Below, piece after piece: positions 54,270 through 64,000 of a stretch of 64,000 nucleotides of DNA (position 1 is its first letter; each line of letters begins with the position of its first letter). The DNA comes from Euphrasia confusa (lineage: Eukaryota > Streptophyta > Magnoliopsida > Lamiales > Orobanchaceae). The DNA is taken from NCBI GenBank assembly GCA_954870475.1, contig OX940964.1:9397865-9461864 (forward strand), in the 5' to 3' direction. Position numbers and translations under genes: made by a program. The notes beneath the pieces are model-generated. The model did not search any database. It was given only the letters and a program-made list of their open reading frames with translations, and was not told the origin of the DNA.

Positions 54270-57200
54270 CTATGAGACTGCTCCACCTCCCAATGTGAAC
54301 ACATAGCCTGATGTAGACTTTCGCTGATCCTTATCAGATTGGAAATCCGAGTCTGTGTAACCAATAGGAATCAACTCGGACGCTTTGTAACTCAGAACAT
54401 AATTCCTAGTCCTTCGCAGGTACTTAAGTATGTTCTTTACAGCAGTCCAGTGACCCTGTCCAGGGTTACTCTGATATCTAGCTACCATGCCCACGGCATA
54501 GCAGATATAAGGTCTCGTGCACAACATGGCATACATTAGACTTCCTACTGCCGAAGCATAAGGAACCTTCTTCATGTAATCTATCTCCTTTTGTGTTTTG
54601 GGACACATGTCTTTAGATAGATGAATTCCATGGCAGAAAGGTTGAGCACCTCTCTTGGAATTCTGCATGTTGAAACGAGCCAGAATCGTATCAATATATG
54701 AAGCCTGGGAAAAGCTTAATGTTCTTTTCCGGCGATCCCTTATAACCTTGATCCCAAGAACATGCCCAACTTGTCCTAAGTCTTTCATATCGAATTGCTT
54801 GGACAACCATCCCTTTATGTCCGACAACATCTTCACATTGTTGCCAATTAGAAGGATGTCGTCTACATAAAGCACGAGAAACGCCACACTGTTTCCGTCA
54901 CATCTCCGGTATACACATGACTCGTCCATGCTTTGAATGAATCCATAAGACTGGATAACCTCATCAAACCGCATGTTCCAAGATCTAGAAGCTTGCTTCA
55001 ATCCATAAATGGATCGGTTTAGCTTACACACTAGATGCTCTTGGCCTTTCTTAATGAAACCTTCTGGCTGTCTCATGTAAATGGTCTCGTCAAGATTCCC
55101 ATTCAAGAATGCTGTCTTGACGTCCATTTGCCACACCTCATAATCCATATGAGCTGCTATAGACAAAAGAATCCGGATCGACTTTAGCATAGCTACCGGC
55201 GAAAAGGTTTCCTCATAATCGATCCCTTCTTTCTGAGTATACCCTTTCGCAACAAGCCTAGCCTTGAAGGTTTCCACCTTCCCGTCAGACCCTCTTTTTC
55301 TCTTGTACACCCACTTGCAACCAATGGCTTTTACACCTTTGGGCGGTGCTACAAGATTCCAGACCTGATTTGAATCCATTGATTCAATCTCAGATTTCAT
55401 CGCCTTTTGCCAAGACTGAGCATCTTGATCTTTAAGTGCCTCGCCGTAGGTCCAGGGATCGGCTTCATGTTCTCCAGGTAACAAGTCCGAAGACTCACCT
55501 ATAAACATGAACCTATCGGGTTGTCGAACAACCCTCCCACTACGACGAGGCTCCGGTGTAACCTCAGTAACTACAGGTGCAGACTGTGGTGGCGTATCAC
55601 CCGGTTCGGTTGGATCTAAGCCTTGATCGTCCCCTCTCAGTTCGTTAAGTATTATCTCACTCTTGGGCTTATGGTCCATTATATAATCCTCTTCCAAGAA
55701 CCGAGCGTTGGTGCTAACAACGATCTTCTGGTCCTTTGGACTATAAAATAGACCACCTTTCGTTCCTCTAGGATATCCTATAAACAACCGAATATCTGAA
55801 CGAGATTCCAACTTATCAGCCCCATGCTTCAGCACATGTGCTGGACAACCCCAGACCCGAATGTGTTTCAAATTTGGCTTACGCCCGGTCCACAATTCCG
55901 AGGGCGTCTTAGGGACTGATTTAGAAGGAACTAAGTTCAGGATATACGCCGCTGTTTCCAAGGCATATCCCCAGAACGAAACTGGTAGTTCTGAATAACT
56001 CATCATAGATCTTACCATTTCCATAAGAGTCCTATTCCTTCTTTCTGCTACACCATTCTGCTGGGGCGTGTATGGTGCAGTCATCTGGGAGTCAATCCCA
56101 TTCTCTAATAAGTACGCCTTAAACTCTCCCGAGAGGTACTCTCCTCCACGATCAGATCGTAGAGTCTTTATGGTTTTACCATGAAGGTTCTCCACAAGAG
56201 CTTTGTACTCCTTGAACTTGTCAAAGCACTCGCTCTTGCGGCGCATCAGGTATATAAAACCATACCTTGAGTAATCATCAGTGAAGGTTACGAAATATTC
56301 ATAACCTCCTCTCGCTTGGACAGATAAAGGCCCGCACAAATCAGAGTGAATCAATTCCAGTACTTCCTTGGATCTATACCCCTTATCACTAAAGGGTCGC
56401 TTGGTCATTTTTCCTTCCAGGCATGATTCGCAGGTTGGAAAGTCCTCATCTTTCACACCACTGAGTATTCCATCAGTTATCAACCTTTGAATCCTACCCA
56501 AGTTAATATGACCTAGCCTAAGATGCCATAAGTACTTTTGATTCATTCTAGAAGGCTCCTTTCTCTTATTGGTACTAGATGTATTATTTGACTCTACTCG
56601 TTGCATCGTGGAATAATCAGGATTCAGTATATATAAGTTGCCTATCAATGTACCAGAACAGATATATTCACCATTCTTTTTTATAATAACAGAACTATCA
56701 AAAGAAACAGAATATTTATTCAAAACCAATTTAGAAACCGAAACAAGGTTCTTTCTAAAATTCGGTACATAAAGACAATTATTCAATACTAAAACTTTAT
56801 TATTAAAAGATAAATAAATATCTCCCACTGCAACAGCCGCCACTTTCGTCGCGTTGCCCATGTAGATAGTGATCTCTCCCTCTCTAAGCCGCCGGGTTTC
56901 CTGGAACCCCTGCAAAGAATTGCAGACATGATCAGTGGCTCCCGTATCCACACACCAGGTACCGGTGAATAACACCGCTAAACATGTTTCAGTGACTAAG
57001 GAAAAGTTCGTACCTCCTTGTCTGAGAGGACAATTCGACTTCCAATGTCCAGACTGCTTGCAACGGAAACACTTGCCCTTTGGCTTGTTCACTCCATTCT
57101 GTGGTCCACCATTTCTGGGTCCACTGGGTTTCCGTCCTTGCTTCTTCTTCCTCTTAGTCCCCGGAGGGCCAGGAAGTTTCACAGCCACAAGTGCCTGAGA

Positions 57201-57455
57201 TTTCTTAAAGATTCCCTCTGCCGCCTGGAGTTCAGTCAGGAGCTCCGCCAACGAATATAACCTCTTGTTCATGTTATAGTTCAGGCGGAACTGCTCAAAA
57301 CTCCTAGGCAGAGACTGGAGCACTATATCGATCTGGGTTTCCCCATCGATAGCTCCTCCCATAATCTCTATCTCATTCAGATAGCCTATCATCCTAAGAA
57401 CGTGATCCCTCACGGGCGTTCCTTCGGACATAGTGGCCGTCATGAGTTTTCTCAT
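54270..57455 (-). pseudogene. Gag C-terminus, protease, integrase and RT of element H
   Basis: 1061 codons on minus: Gag capsid-like part with GETQIDIVLQSLPRSFEQF; knuckle CFRCKQSGHWKSNC; protease VDTGATDH; integrase LWHLRLGH, SDLCGP, RSDRGGEY, NGVAERRN (DD35E complete); RT with WQMDVKTAFLNG and YVDDILL; RNase H start GYTDSDFQSDKDQRKSTSGY. It ends at TAG in GGGAVS-stop, where F has Trp (TGG to TAG). Its start is lost to a 1-bp deletion near 57490. Confidence 0.93.
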
Positions 57456-57796
57456 GGCATCTTGCCTGGCTGCCCTATCCTGACTACCAACATCTCCTTG
57501 AGGTTAAGCATCATATCATAGGCAGTGGTCATGGCCTCATGCTGATGTTGCAGCACATTTGACATAGAAGCCAAAATGTAGCACCGCGCCATCTGATCAG
57601 CCTTGACCCACTTCCGATGAGCTTCTTTTTCCTCAGGAGTGGAGGTGTCAATAGGTTCATCAGGACAAACCTCATGGAGTACATATTTGTACTCCTCAGC
57701 AGTTAGGACAATGTCCAAGTTTCGTTTCCAATCAACATAGTTTGGACCAGTGAGTTTGTTTTCTTTTAGTATAATGGACAGCGGGTTGAGTGCCAT
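57452..57796 (-). pseudogene. Gag N-terminus of element H (frameshifted)
   Basis: MALNPLSIILKENKL start at 57796, then WKRNLDIVLTAEEYKYVLHE and HRKWVKADQMARCYIL, as in F. One A is missing in CCAACATCTCC (F has CCAAACATCTCC), which throws the last 14 or so codons out of frame. The acceptor-like TTTTATAG lies 2 nt before the ATG. Confidence 0.9.
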
Positions 57797-58892
57797 ATCT
57801 ATAAAAGAGACAAATCAAACTGTCAAATTTAATTCGATATTAACTCCCTTAATTAATATCATTAAATCTACCAATCAATCCTAAAATCCCATCAGACTAG
57901 CATGCCACGTTCATGTGGACGTATACTAGTCCAAACGATTTTATAACTGGACTTTTACTTCGGTCGTACATCATTACAGCAGTGACTCCGATGGGGAGGA
58001 TACTGTAAAGCGTACCTAAGTGTATACCATTTCTCAGTACTAAGTTAACCGCTCGGAAACTACACGCCCACCGCAAGCCACGTTAGTGTGGACGTTTACG
58101 TTGACATGCGGTCCCTTTACGATTTCCTATAACTGTCGAGCCTCAATTAACCCAAAGTTCCGTTTCCGTCTAGTAAGCCACGATAGTGTGGACGTTTACT
58201 AAACAAACAACTTTGTTAATTGAATTCCATTTAATAAATTTCACAATTTCGTTAATCAAAGCTTGATATCTCGTAAGTGAAACTCGAAGTTTCTAACCAG
58301 CGATCAATCATGCAATTGAGCCCTATCTCTCACAAAGTGAGGGAGCCAACCAGACAATCGATCTAGTCATCAAATGACTCGAATGTCTCTAATCTGTGTC
58401 ATCGACATAACCAAGCGCTTTGGCTCCATTCCACTCCCCGGGGTGAGAATGAGTCGAGTTGAAATTAGTCTTTGAAAGACAGATTAGGCATTGCTTTGAA
58501 AAACTTAATTGTTCAATTTTAAAATTGGAATTTCATTCGAATTTCGATCAAAGTGATTTCCGTGTATCGACTTTATCCGATAGGGAGGATGACACTAAAG
58601 CCAACTCGTAAGTCAATACACATCACTCTCGAAACAGAGAATGGAGACCGCGGGATTGTTTCCAATCCCTCTCCCACTTAGTATTTTACGATTTAGGGAT
58701 ATACATGCATAAAATAATAAGCATAATAAAACACGTAAATCACATAAGAAAGCAATTAACGTGGCCCGATTATTATGGCCTTAAAATCTTGAATGCACGT
58801 CTCTTGGAACTCGAACTCGTTGCTCGTCTCGACTTCGATTCTTGTTCCTCCGGGCTTCGATCTCGTCTCGTCTCGTCTCGACTTCGATTCTT
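57797..58892 (-). other. Truncated leader of element H (no gene)
   Basis: Splice acceptor (57800-57799), three stem-loop repeats (57900-58199), CCCCGGGG block near 58440, purine tract with GGGATTG-GAAA-CAATCCC hairpin (58652-58679), then CT/CG-rich duplicated TCTCGTCTCG and GACTTCGATTCTTG units (58826-58892) at the junction with F. Confidence 0.8.
57900..58199 (-). repeat. Three stem-loop repeats in the leader of H
   Basis: 57900-57926 (flanked by GACTA and TAGTC arms), 58073-58099 and 58173-58199. Confidence 0.87.
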
Positions 58893-59680
58893 GTCCTAAG
58901 TCTTTCATATCGAATTGCTTGGACAACCATCCCTTTATGTCCGACAACATCTTCACATTGTTGCCAATTAGAAGGATGTCGTCTACATAAAGCACGAGAA
59001 ACGCCACACTGTTTCCGTCACATCTCCGGTATACACACGACTCGTCCATGCTTTGAATGAATCCATAAGACTGGATAACCTCATCAAACCGCATGTTCCA
59101 AGATCTAGAAGCTTGCTTCAATCCATAAATGGATCGGTTTAGCTTACACACTAGATGCTCTTGGCCTTTCTTAATGAAACCTTCTGGCTGTCTCATGTAA
59201 ATGGTCTCGTCAAGATTCCCATTCAAGAATGCTGTCTTGACGTCCATTTGCCACACCTCATAATCCATATAAGATGCTATAGACAAAAGAATCCGGATCG
59301 ACTTTAGCATAGCTACCGGCGAAAAAGTTTCCTCATAATCGATCCCTTCTTTCTGAGTATACCCTTTCGCAACAAGCCTAGCCTTGAAGGTTTCAACCTT
59401 CCCGTCAGACCCTCTTTTCCTCTTGTACACCCACTTGCAACCAATGGCTTTTACACCTTTGGGCGGTGCTACAAGATTCCAGACCTGATTTGAATCCATT
59501 GATTCAATCTCAGATTTCATCGCCTTTTGCCAAGACTGAGCATCTTGATCTTTAAGCGCCTCGCCATAGGTCCAGGGATCGGCTTCATGTTCTCCAGGTA
59601 ACAAGTCCGAAGACTCACCTATAAACATGAACCTATCGGGTTGTCGAACAACCCTCCCACTACGACGAGGCTCCGGTGTA
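58893..59680 (-). pseudogene. RT N-terminal two thirds of element F
   Basis: Open minus-strand frame with the integrase-to-RT link, ESMDSNQVWNLVAPPKG, CKWVYKRKRGSDGK, WQMDVKTAFLNG, YVDDILL and FDMKDLGQ. After Q it crosses the H junction and reads about 46 foreign residues to 58756. Upstream it ends at TAG (59681-59683), a Glu codon in H. Confidence 0.92.
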
Positions 59681-59682
59681 AC

Positions 59683-61911
59683 CTAAGTAACTACAGGTGC
59701 AGACTGTGGTGGCGTATCACCCGGTTCGGTTGGATCTAAGCCTTGATCGTCCCCTCTCAGTTCGTTAAGTATTATCTCACTCTTGGGCTTATGGTCCATT
59801 ATATAATCCTCTTCCAAGAACCGAGCGTTGGTGCTAACAACGATCTTCTGGTCCTTAGGACTATAAAATAGACCACCTTTCGTTCCTCTAGGATATCCTA
59901 TAAACAACCGAATATCTGAACGAGATTCCAACTTATCAGCCCCATGCTTCAGAACATGTGCTGGACAACCCCAGACCCGAATGTGTTTCAAATTTGGCTT
60001 TCGCCCGGTCCACAATTCCGAGGGCGTCTTAGGGACTGATTTAGAAGGAACTAGGTTCAGGACATACGCCGCTGTTTCCAAGGCATATCCCCAGAACGAA
60101 ACTGGTAGTTCTGAATAACTCATCATAGATCTTACCATTTCCATAAGAGTCCTATTCCTTCTTTCTGCTACACCATTCTGCTGGGGCGTGTATGGTGCAG
60201 TCATCTGGGAGTCAATCCCATTCTCTAATAAGTACGCCTTAAACTCTCCCGAGAGGTACTCTCCTCCACGATCAGATCGTAGAGTCTTTATGGTTTTACC
60301 ATGAAGGTTCTCCACAAGAGCTTTGTACTCCTTGAACTTGTCAAAGCACTCGCTCTTGCGGCGCATCAGGTATATAAAACCATACCTTGAGTAATCATCA
60401 GTGAAGGTTACGAAATATTCATAACCTCCTCTCGCCTGGACAGATAAAGGCCCGCACAAATCAGAGTGAATCAATTCCAGTACTTCCTTGGATCTATACC
60501 CCTTATCACTAAAGGGTCGCTTGGTCATTTTTCCTTCCAGGCATGATTCGCAGGTTGGAAAGTCCTCATCTTTCACACCACTGAGTATTCCATCAGTTAT
60601 CAACCTTTGAATCCTACCCAAGTTAATATGACCTAGCCTAAGATGCCATAAGTACTTTTGATTCATCCTAGAAGGCTCCTTTCTCTTATTGGTACTAGAT
60701 GTGTTATTTGACTCTACTCGTTGCATCGTGGAATAATCAGGATTCAGTATATATAAGTTGCCTATCAATGTACCAGAACATATATACTCACCATTCTTTT
60801 TGATAATAACAGAACTATCAAAAGAAACAGAATATTTATTCAAAACCAATTTAGAAACCGAAACAAGGTTCTTTCTAAAATTCGGTACATAAAGACAATT
60901 ATTCAATACCAAAACTTTATTATTAAAAGACAAATAAATATCTCCCACTGCAACTGCCGCCACTTTCGTAGCGTTGCCCATGTAGATAGTGATCTCTCCC
61001 TCTCTAAGCCGCCGGGTTTCCTGGAACCCCTGCAAAGAATTGCAGACATGATCAGTGGCTCCCGTATCCACACACCAGGTACCGGTGGATAACACCGCTA
61101 AACATGTTTCAGTGACTAAGGAAAAGTTCATACCTCCTTGTCTGAGAGGACAATTAGACTTCCAATGTCCAGACTGCTTGCAACGGAAACACTTGCCCTT
61201 GGGCTTGTTCACTCCATTCCGTGGTCCACCATTGCTGGGTCCACTGGGTCCTTGCTTCTTCTTCCTCTTAGCCCCCGGAGGGCCAGGAAGTTTCACAGCC
61301 ACAAGTGCATGAGATTTCTTAAAGATTCCCTCTGCCGCCTGGAGTTCAGTCAGGAGCTCCGCCAACGAATACAACCTCTTGTTCATGTTATAGTTCAGGC
61401 GGAACTGCTCAAAACTCCTAGGCAGAGACTGGAGCACTATGTCGATCTGGGTTTCCCCATCGATAGCTCCTCCCATAATCTCTATCTCATTCAGATAGCC
61501 TATCATCCTAAGAACGTGATCCCTCACGGGCGTTCCTTCGGACATAGTGGCCGTCATGAGTTTTCTCATGGCATCTTGCCTGGCTGCCCTATCCTGACTA
61601 CCAAACATCTCCTTGAGGTTAAGCATCATATCATAGGCAGTGGTCATGGCCTCATGCTGATGTTGCAGCACATTTGACATAGAAGCCAAAATGTAGCACC
61701 GCGCCATCTGATCAGCCTTGACCCACTTCCGATGAGCTTCTTTTTCCTCAGGAGTGGAGGTGTCAATAGGTTCATCAGGACAAACCTCATGGAGTACATA
61801 TTTGTACTCCTCAGCAGTTAGGACAATGTCCAAGTTTCGTTTCCAATCAACATAGTTCGGACCATTGAGTTTGTTTTCTTTTAGTATAATGGACAGCGGG
61901 TTGAGTGCCAT
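59683..61911 (-). pseudogene. Gag, protease and integrase of element F
   Basis: 742 codons from ATG 61911 (MALNPL), which lies 2 nt after TTTTATAG. Gag core about 1-200 with WKRNLDIVL and EGTPVRDHV; basic linker 205-240; zinc knuckle CFRCKQSGHWKSNC 241-254; protease DTGA 282-285; integrase HHCC with LWHLRLGH, then SDLCGP, RSDRGGEY and NGVAERRN. It ends at TAG in VVT-stop, where H reads Glu. This is the fullest Gag in the window and the reference for judging the shortened Gag of B and E. Homodimeric protease and integrase activities are inferred from the family. Confidence 0.94.
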
Positions 61912-62014
61912 ATCTATAAAAGAGACAAATCAAACTGTCAAATTTAATTCGATATTAACTCCCTTAATTAATATCATTAAATCTACCAATCAATCCTAAA
62001 ATCCCATCAGACTA

Positions 62015-62314
62015 GCATGCCACGTTCATGTGGACGTATACTAGTCCAAACGATTTTATAACTGGACTTTTACTTTGGTCGTACATCATTACAGCAGTGA
62101 CTCCGATGGGGAGGATACTGTAAAGCGTACCTAAGTGTATACCATTTCTCAGTACTAAGTTAACCGCTCGGAAACTACACGCCCACCGCAAGCCACGTTA
62201 GTGTGGACGTTTACGTTGACATGCGGTCCCTTTACGATTTCCTATAACTGTCGAGCCTCAATTAACCCAAAGTTCCGTTTCCGTCTAGTAAGCCACGATA
62301 GTGTGGACGTTTAC
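62015..62314 (-). repeat. Three stem-loop repeats in the leader of F
   Basis: 62015-62041 (arms GACTAG and CTAGTC outside the core), 62188-62214 and 62288-62314. Confidence 0.88.
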
Positions 62315-62764
62315 TAAACAAACAACTTTGTTAATTGAATTCCATTTAATAAATTTCACAATTTCGTTAATCAAAGCTTGATATCTCGTAAGTGAAACTC
62401 GAAGTTTCTAACCAGCGATCAATCATGCAATTGAGCCCTATCTCTCACAAAGTGAGGGAGCCAACCAGACAATCGATCTAGTCATCAAATGACTCGAATG
62501 TCTCTAATCTGTGTCATCGACATAACCAAGCGCTTTGGCTCCATTCCACTCCCCGGGGTGAGAATGAGTCGAGTTGAAATTAGTCTTTGAAAGACAGATT
62601 AGGCATTGCTTTGAAAAACTTAAGTGTTCAATTCTATAAATGGAATTGAATTCGAATTTTGATCCAGTGATATCCGTGTGTCAACTTTATCCGATAGGGA
62701 GGATGACACTAAAGCCAACTCGTAAGCGACACACATCACTATCAAAACAGAGAATGGAGACCGC

Positions 62765-62792
62765 GGGATTGTTTCAAATCCCTCTCCCACTT
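62765..62792 (-). other. Leader polypurine-like tract plus GAAA hairpin (F)
   Basis: In sense AAGTGGGAGAG, then GGGATTT-GAAA-CAATCCC: same stem as H but with one mismatch next to the loop. Confidence 0.75.
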
Positions 62793-63518
62793 AGTTTTTA
62801 CGAAAGGGATAACATTCACATGCATAAAATTAAAGCATAATAAAAACACGTTAAACACACAAGAAGCAATTAACGTGGCCCGATTATTATGGCCTTTAAA
62901 ACTTCGATGCACATCTTCTCGGATCTTCGTCTCGTTGCTCGTCTCGGTCTCGGTCCATCACCGACTCGTCTAAGGACCAAGAGACGAACCCCTCCCACTG
63001 GAGTATCATCCCGGGCCCTCGACAAGCGATCCGTGATGTCCGTCGAACCCCCGCGTCGCTGCTGCCAAAACTCAAAACAGCGCCCGCCGTTTGAGGAACA
63101 GCGGTCGCTGGAGGAGCTGCAAACGGCGACCGCCGTTTGCCCTCCAGCGGGCGCCATTTTTGCACAGTAGCCGCGGGTTCGACTCCTCGACCCTCGTTCG
63201 TCCGTCCTTCGATCTTCTCTCGATCCACCAAGCAGCAACAACATTACAAGAGTAATACTAACTACTTCCGGCATCGATCCTATACAGGAATGATCGATCC
63301 TATACACCCGGATAAACGAAAAACGAAAAACCGAAATAGAAAACCTAAACGACTCAACCCGACGGTTTAACTATTAATAGCAAGCAACGATTCAAAACAA
63401 AATCTCGACAACCCCGAGAGTTTAACAAACCACAAAAATTACAGTACAATAAACAAGACCATAATAATCGGGTGACCTGCAAAACAAACTCGCAAACAAT
63501 ACAAGAACGCATAACCGG

Positions 63519-63529
63519 CTCTGATACCA
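63519..63529 (-). other. Primer binding site of element F
   Basis: Sense TGGTATCAGAG, 2 nt from the LTR. Confidence 0.9.
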
Positions 63530-63531
63530 TT

Positions 63532-64000
63532 TGTTGGAAATCGACTCTCCGGGATGCGTTCGTTCGATCGCTCGAACATCCGAACCATCCCAGTCGACCT
63601 CCGAAGTCGCTACTTCGTTCGCTCGACGGCCCTTATCCCGAATCACGCCCAGCCATCGCCCCGGAGGACAACCGCGCGAAACGGGGCTGGACTGCACAAA
63701 AACAGCGCCCGCTGTATGCAGTCCAGCGGTCGCTGGAGAAGCTGCAAACGGCGACCGCCGTTTGCTCTCTGGCGACCGCCGTTTGTCCGCGAACAGCAAC
63801 GCGATGTTGCTGTTCCGGGCTCGTTTCCGGGTCGTTTTTCCTCATCCGACTACCGTTCCGGAGGTCCTAGACCCCCCAGTAGTCGAGGAACACGATCCAC
63901 GACCCCGGAATCCGATCTACGTTCATGTATGATCAACGAGGTAATTTTAGATCGAATAATTGCGGAATAAGAATCGATCTCATACCTTCTCGGTCGATTG
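63532..64000 (-). repeat. 5' LTR of F, first 469 bp (continues outside)
   Basis: Looks identical to 40746-41214 by eye, including the AAACGGCG hairpin block and the splice donor, so F is also a young insertion. Confidence 0.93.

Larger units (their letters stand above)
52157..58892 (-). mobile_element. Copia element H, 5' truncated, inserted in the RT of F
   Basis: 3' LTR, full-length gag-pol with two lesions, and about 1.1 kb of leader; primer site and 5' LTR are absent. The right edge passes straight into the RT of F, and about 26 bp of F between the two sides are missing. Gag-pol is almost the same as that of F. Confidence 0.85.
61912..63531 (-). other. 5' leader of element F (no gene)
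   Basis: Acceptor TTTTATAG at 61915-61914, three stem-loop repeats (62015-62314), CCCCGGGG block near 62554, purine tract plus hairpin (62765-62792), a GC-rich patch with AAACGGCG-type stems (63068-63140) that resembles the F LTR block, primer site 63519-63529. Confidence 0.82.
61914..63985 (-). other. Predicted leader intron of element F
   Basis: Sense donor GAAG|GTATGAG (GT at 63985-63984, in the 5' LTR) and acceptor TTGATTTGTCTCTTTTATAG (AG at 61915-61914), 2072 nt, 2 nt before the gag ATG. The acceptor has the best pyrimidine tract of the set. Confidence 0.62.
40746..64000 (-). mobile_element. Copia element F (hosts G and H; 5' LTR runs off window)
   Basis: 3' LTR 40746-42429; pol tail 42430-42520; RNase H/RT 51361-52156 (after G); RT 58893-59680 (after H); gag to integrase 59681-61911; leader; primer site 63519-63529; 5' LTR from 63532. 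CCACC (40741-40745) would be its target duplication. Removing G and H leaves one gag-pol frame with a single nonsense codon, so F was nearly intact when it was interrupted. Confidence 0.92.

Overview
This window is intergenic plant DNA made almost entirely of transposable elements. I found no host gene, rRNA gene or complete tRNA gene. The kingdom call rests on plant Ty1/Copia gag-pol proteins, an Athila-type Ty3/Gypsy element with a tRNA-Asp primer site, and a CACTA transposon with plant-type termini. A eudicot is likely, but I cannot name the species.

Layout, with my own letters. An Athila-like Gypsy element (X) runs off the left edge on the minus strand (1-4963). Next comes an old minus-strand Copia element (A), scattered over 4964-8648, 21215-21739 and 22374-22714. 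A was interrupted three times: by Copia element B (8649-21214, 5-bp target duplication AGTAG), by a 634-bp solo LTR (21740-22373, duplication GGTAT), and by a Copia LTR (K, 22715 on). B contains the deleted Copia element C (11565-16546) and a scrap of Athila-like LTR (16547-16676). K is interrupted by Copia element D (23006 on, minus). D's 3' LTR carries a full plus-strand Copia element E (23839-32890, duplication TAGAG) and a CACTA element (33549-34898, duplication TAG). D's 5' LTR is interrupted by Copia element F (40746 to the right edge, minus). F carries a plus-strand Copia element G (42521-51355, duplication GGAAG) and a truncated Copia element H (52157 to about 58892). Nesting therefore reaches five levels (A, K, D, F, then G or H).

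B to H form one superfamily. They have 1.6-1.9 kb LTRs beginning TGTTGG or TGCTGG, a tRNA-iMet-type primer site, a 1.7-2.3 kb leader where complete, one gag-pol frame, and the polypurine tract AAGTGGGAGAT. The best coding copies are E (1046 codons, RNase H lost), F (one stop codon, then split by insertions) and H (one stop and one frameshift). C, D, G and the 3' end of E share a similarly decayed pol/RNase H sequence, so defective copies have been multiplying.

The most interesting signal is non-coding and recurs across these elements. (1) A GT donor about 150 nt after the LTR TATA box and an AG acceptor 2-15 nt before the gag ATG would define a 2.1-2.8 kb leader intron. (2) The LTR part of that intron is a GC-rich array of up to 14 consecutive perfect hairpins whose stems differ between families. 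(3) A stem-loop of about 27 nt occurs three times in each complete leader. (4) The leader also carries a second polypurine tract fused to a hairpin closed by a GAAA loop, with compensatory stem changes. (5) A covarying dyad lies in U3. Together these suggest a retrovirus-like choice: spliced RNA for translation, and unspliced RNA that alone keeps the primer site and structured signals. This is inference from sequence and needs RNA evidence.
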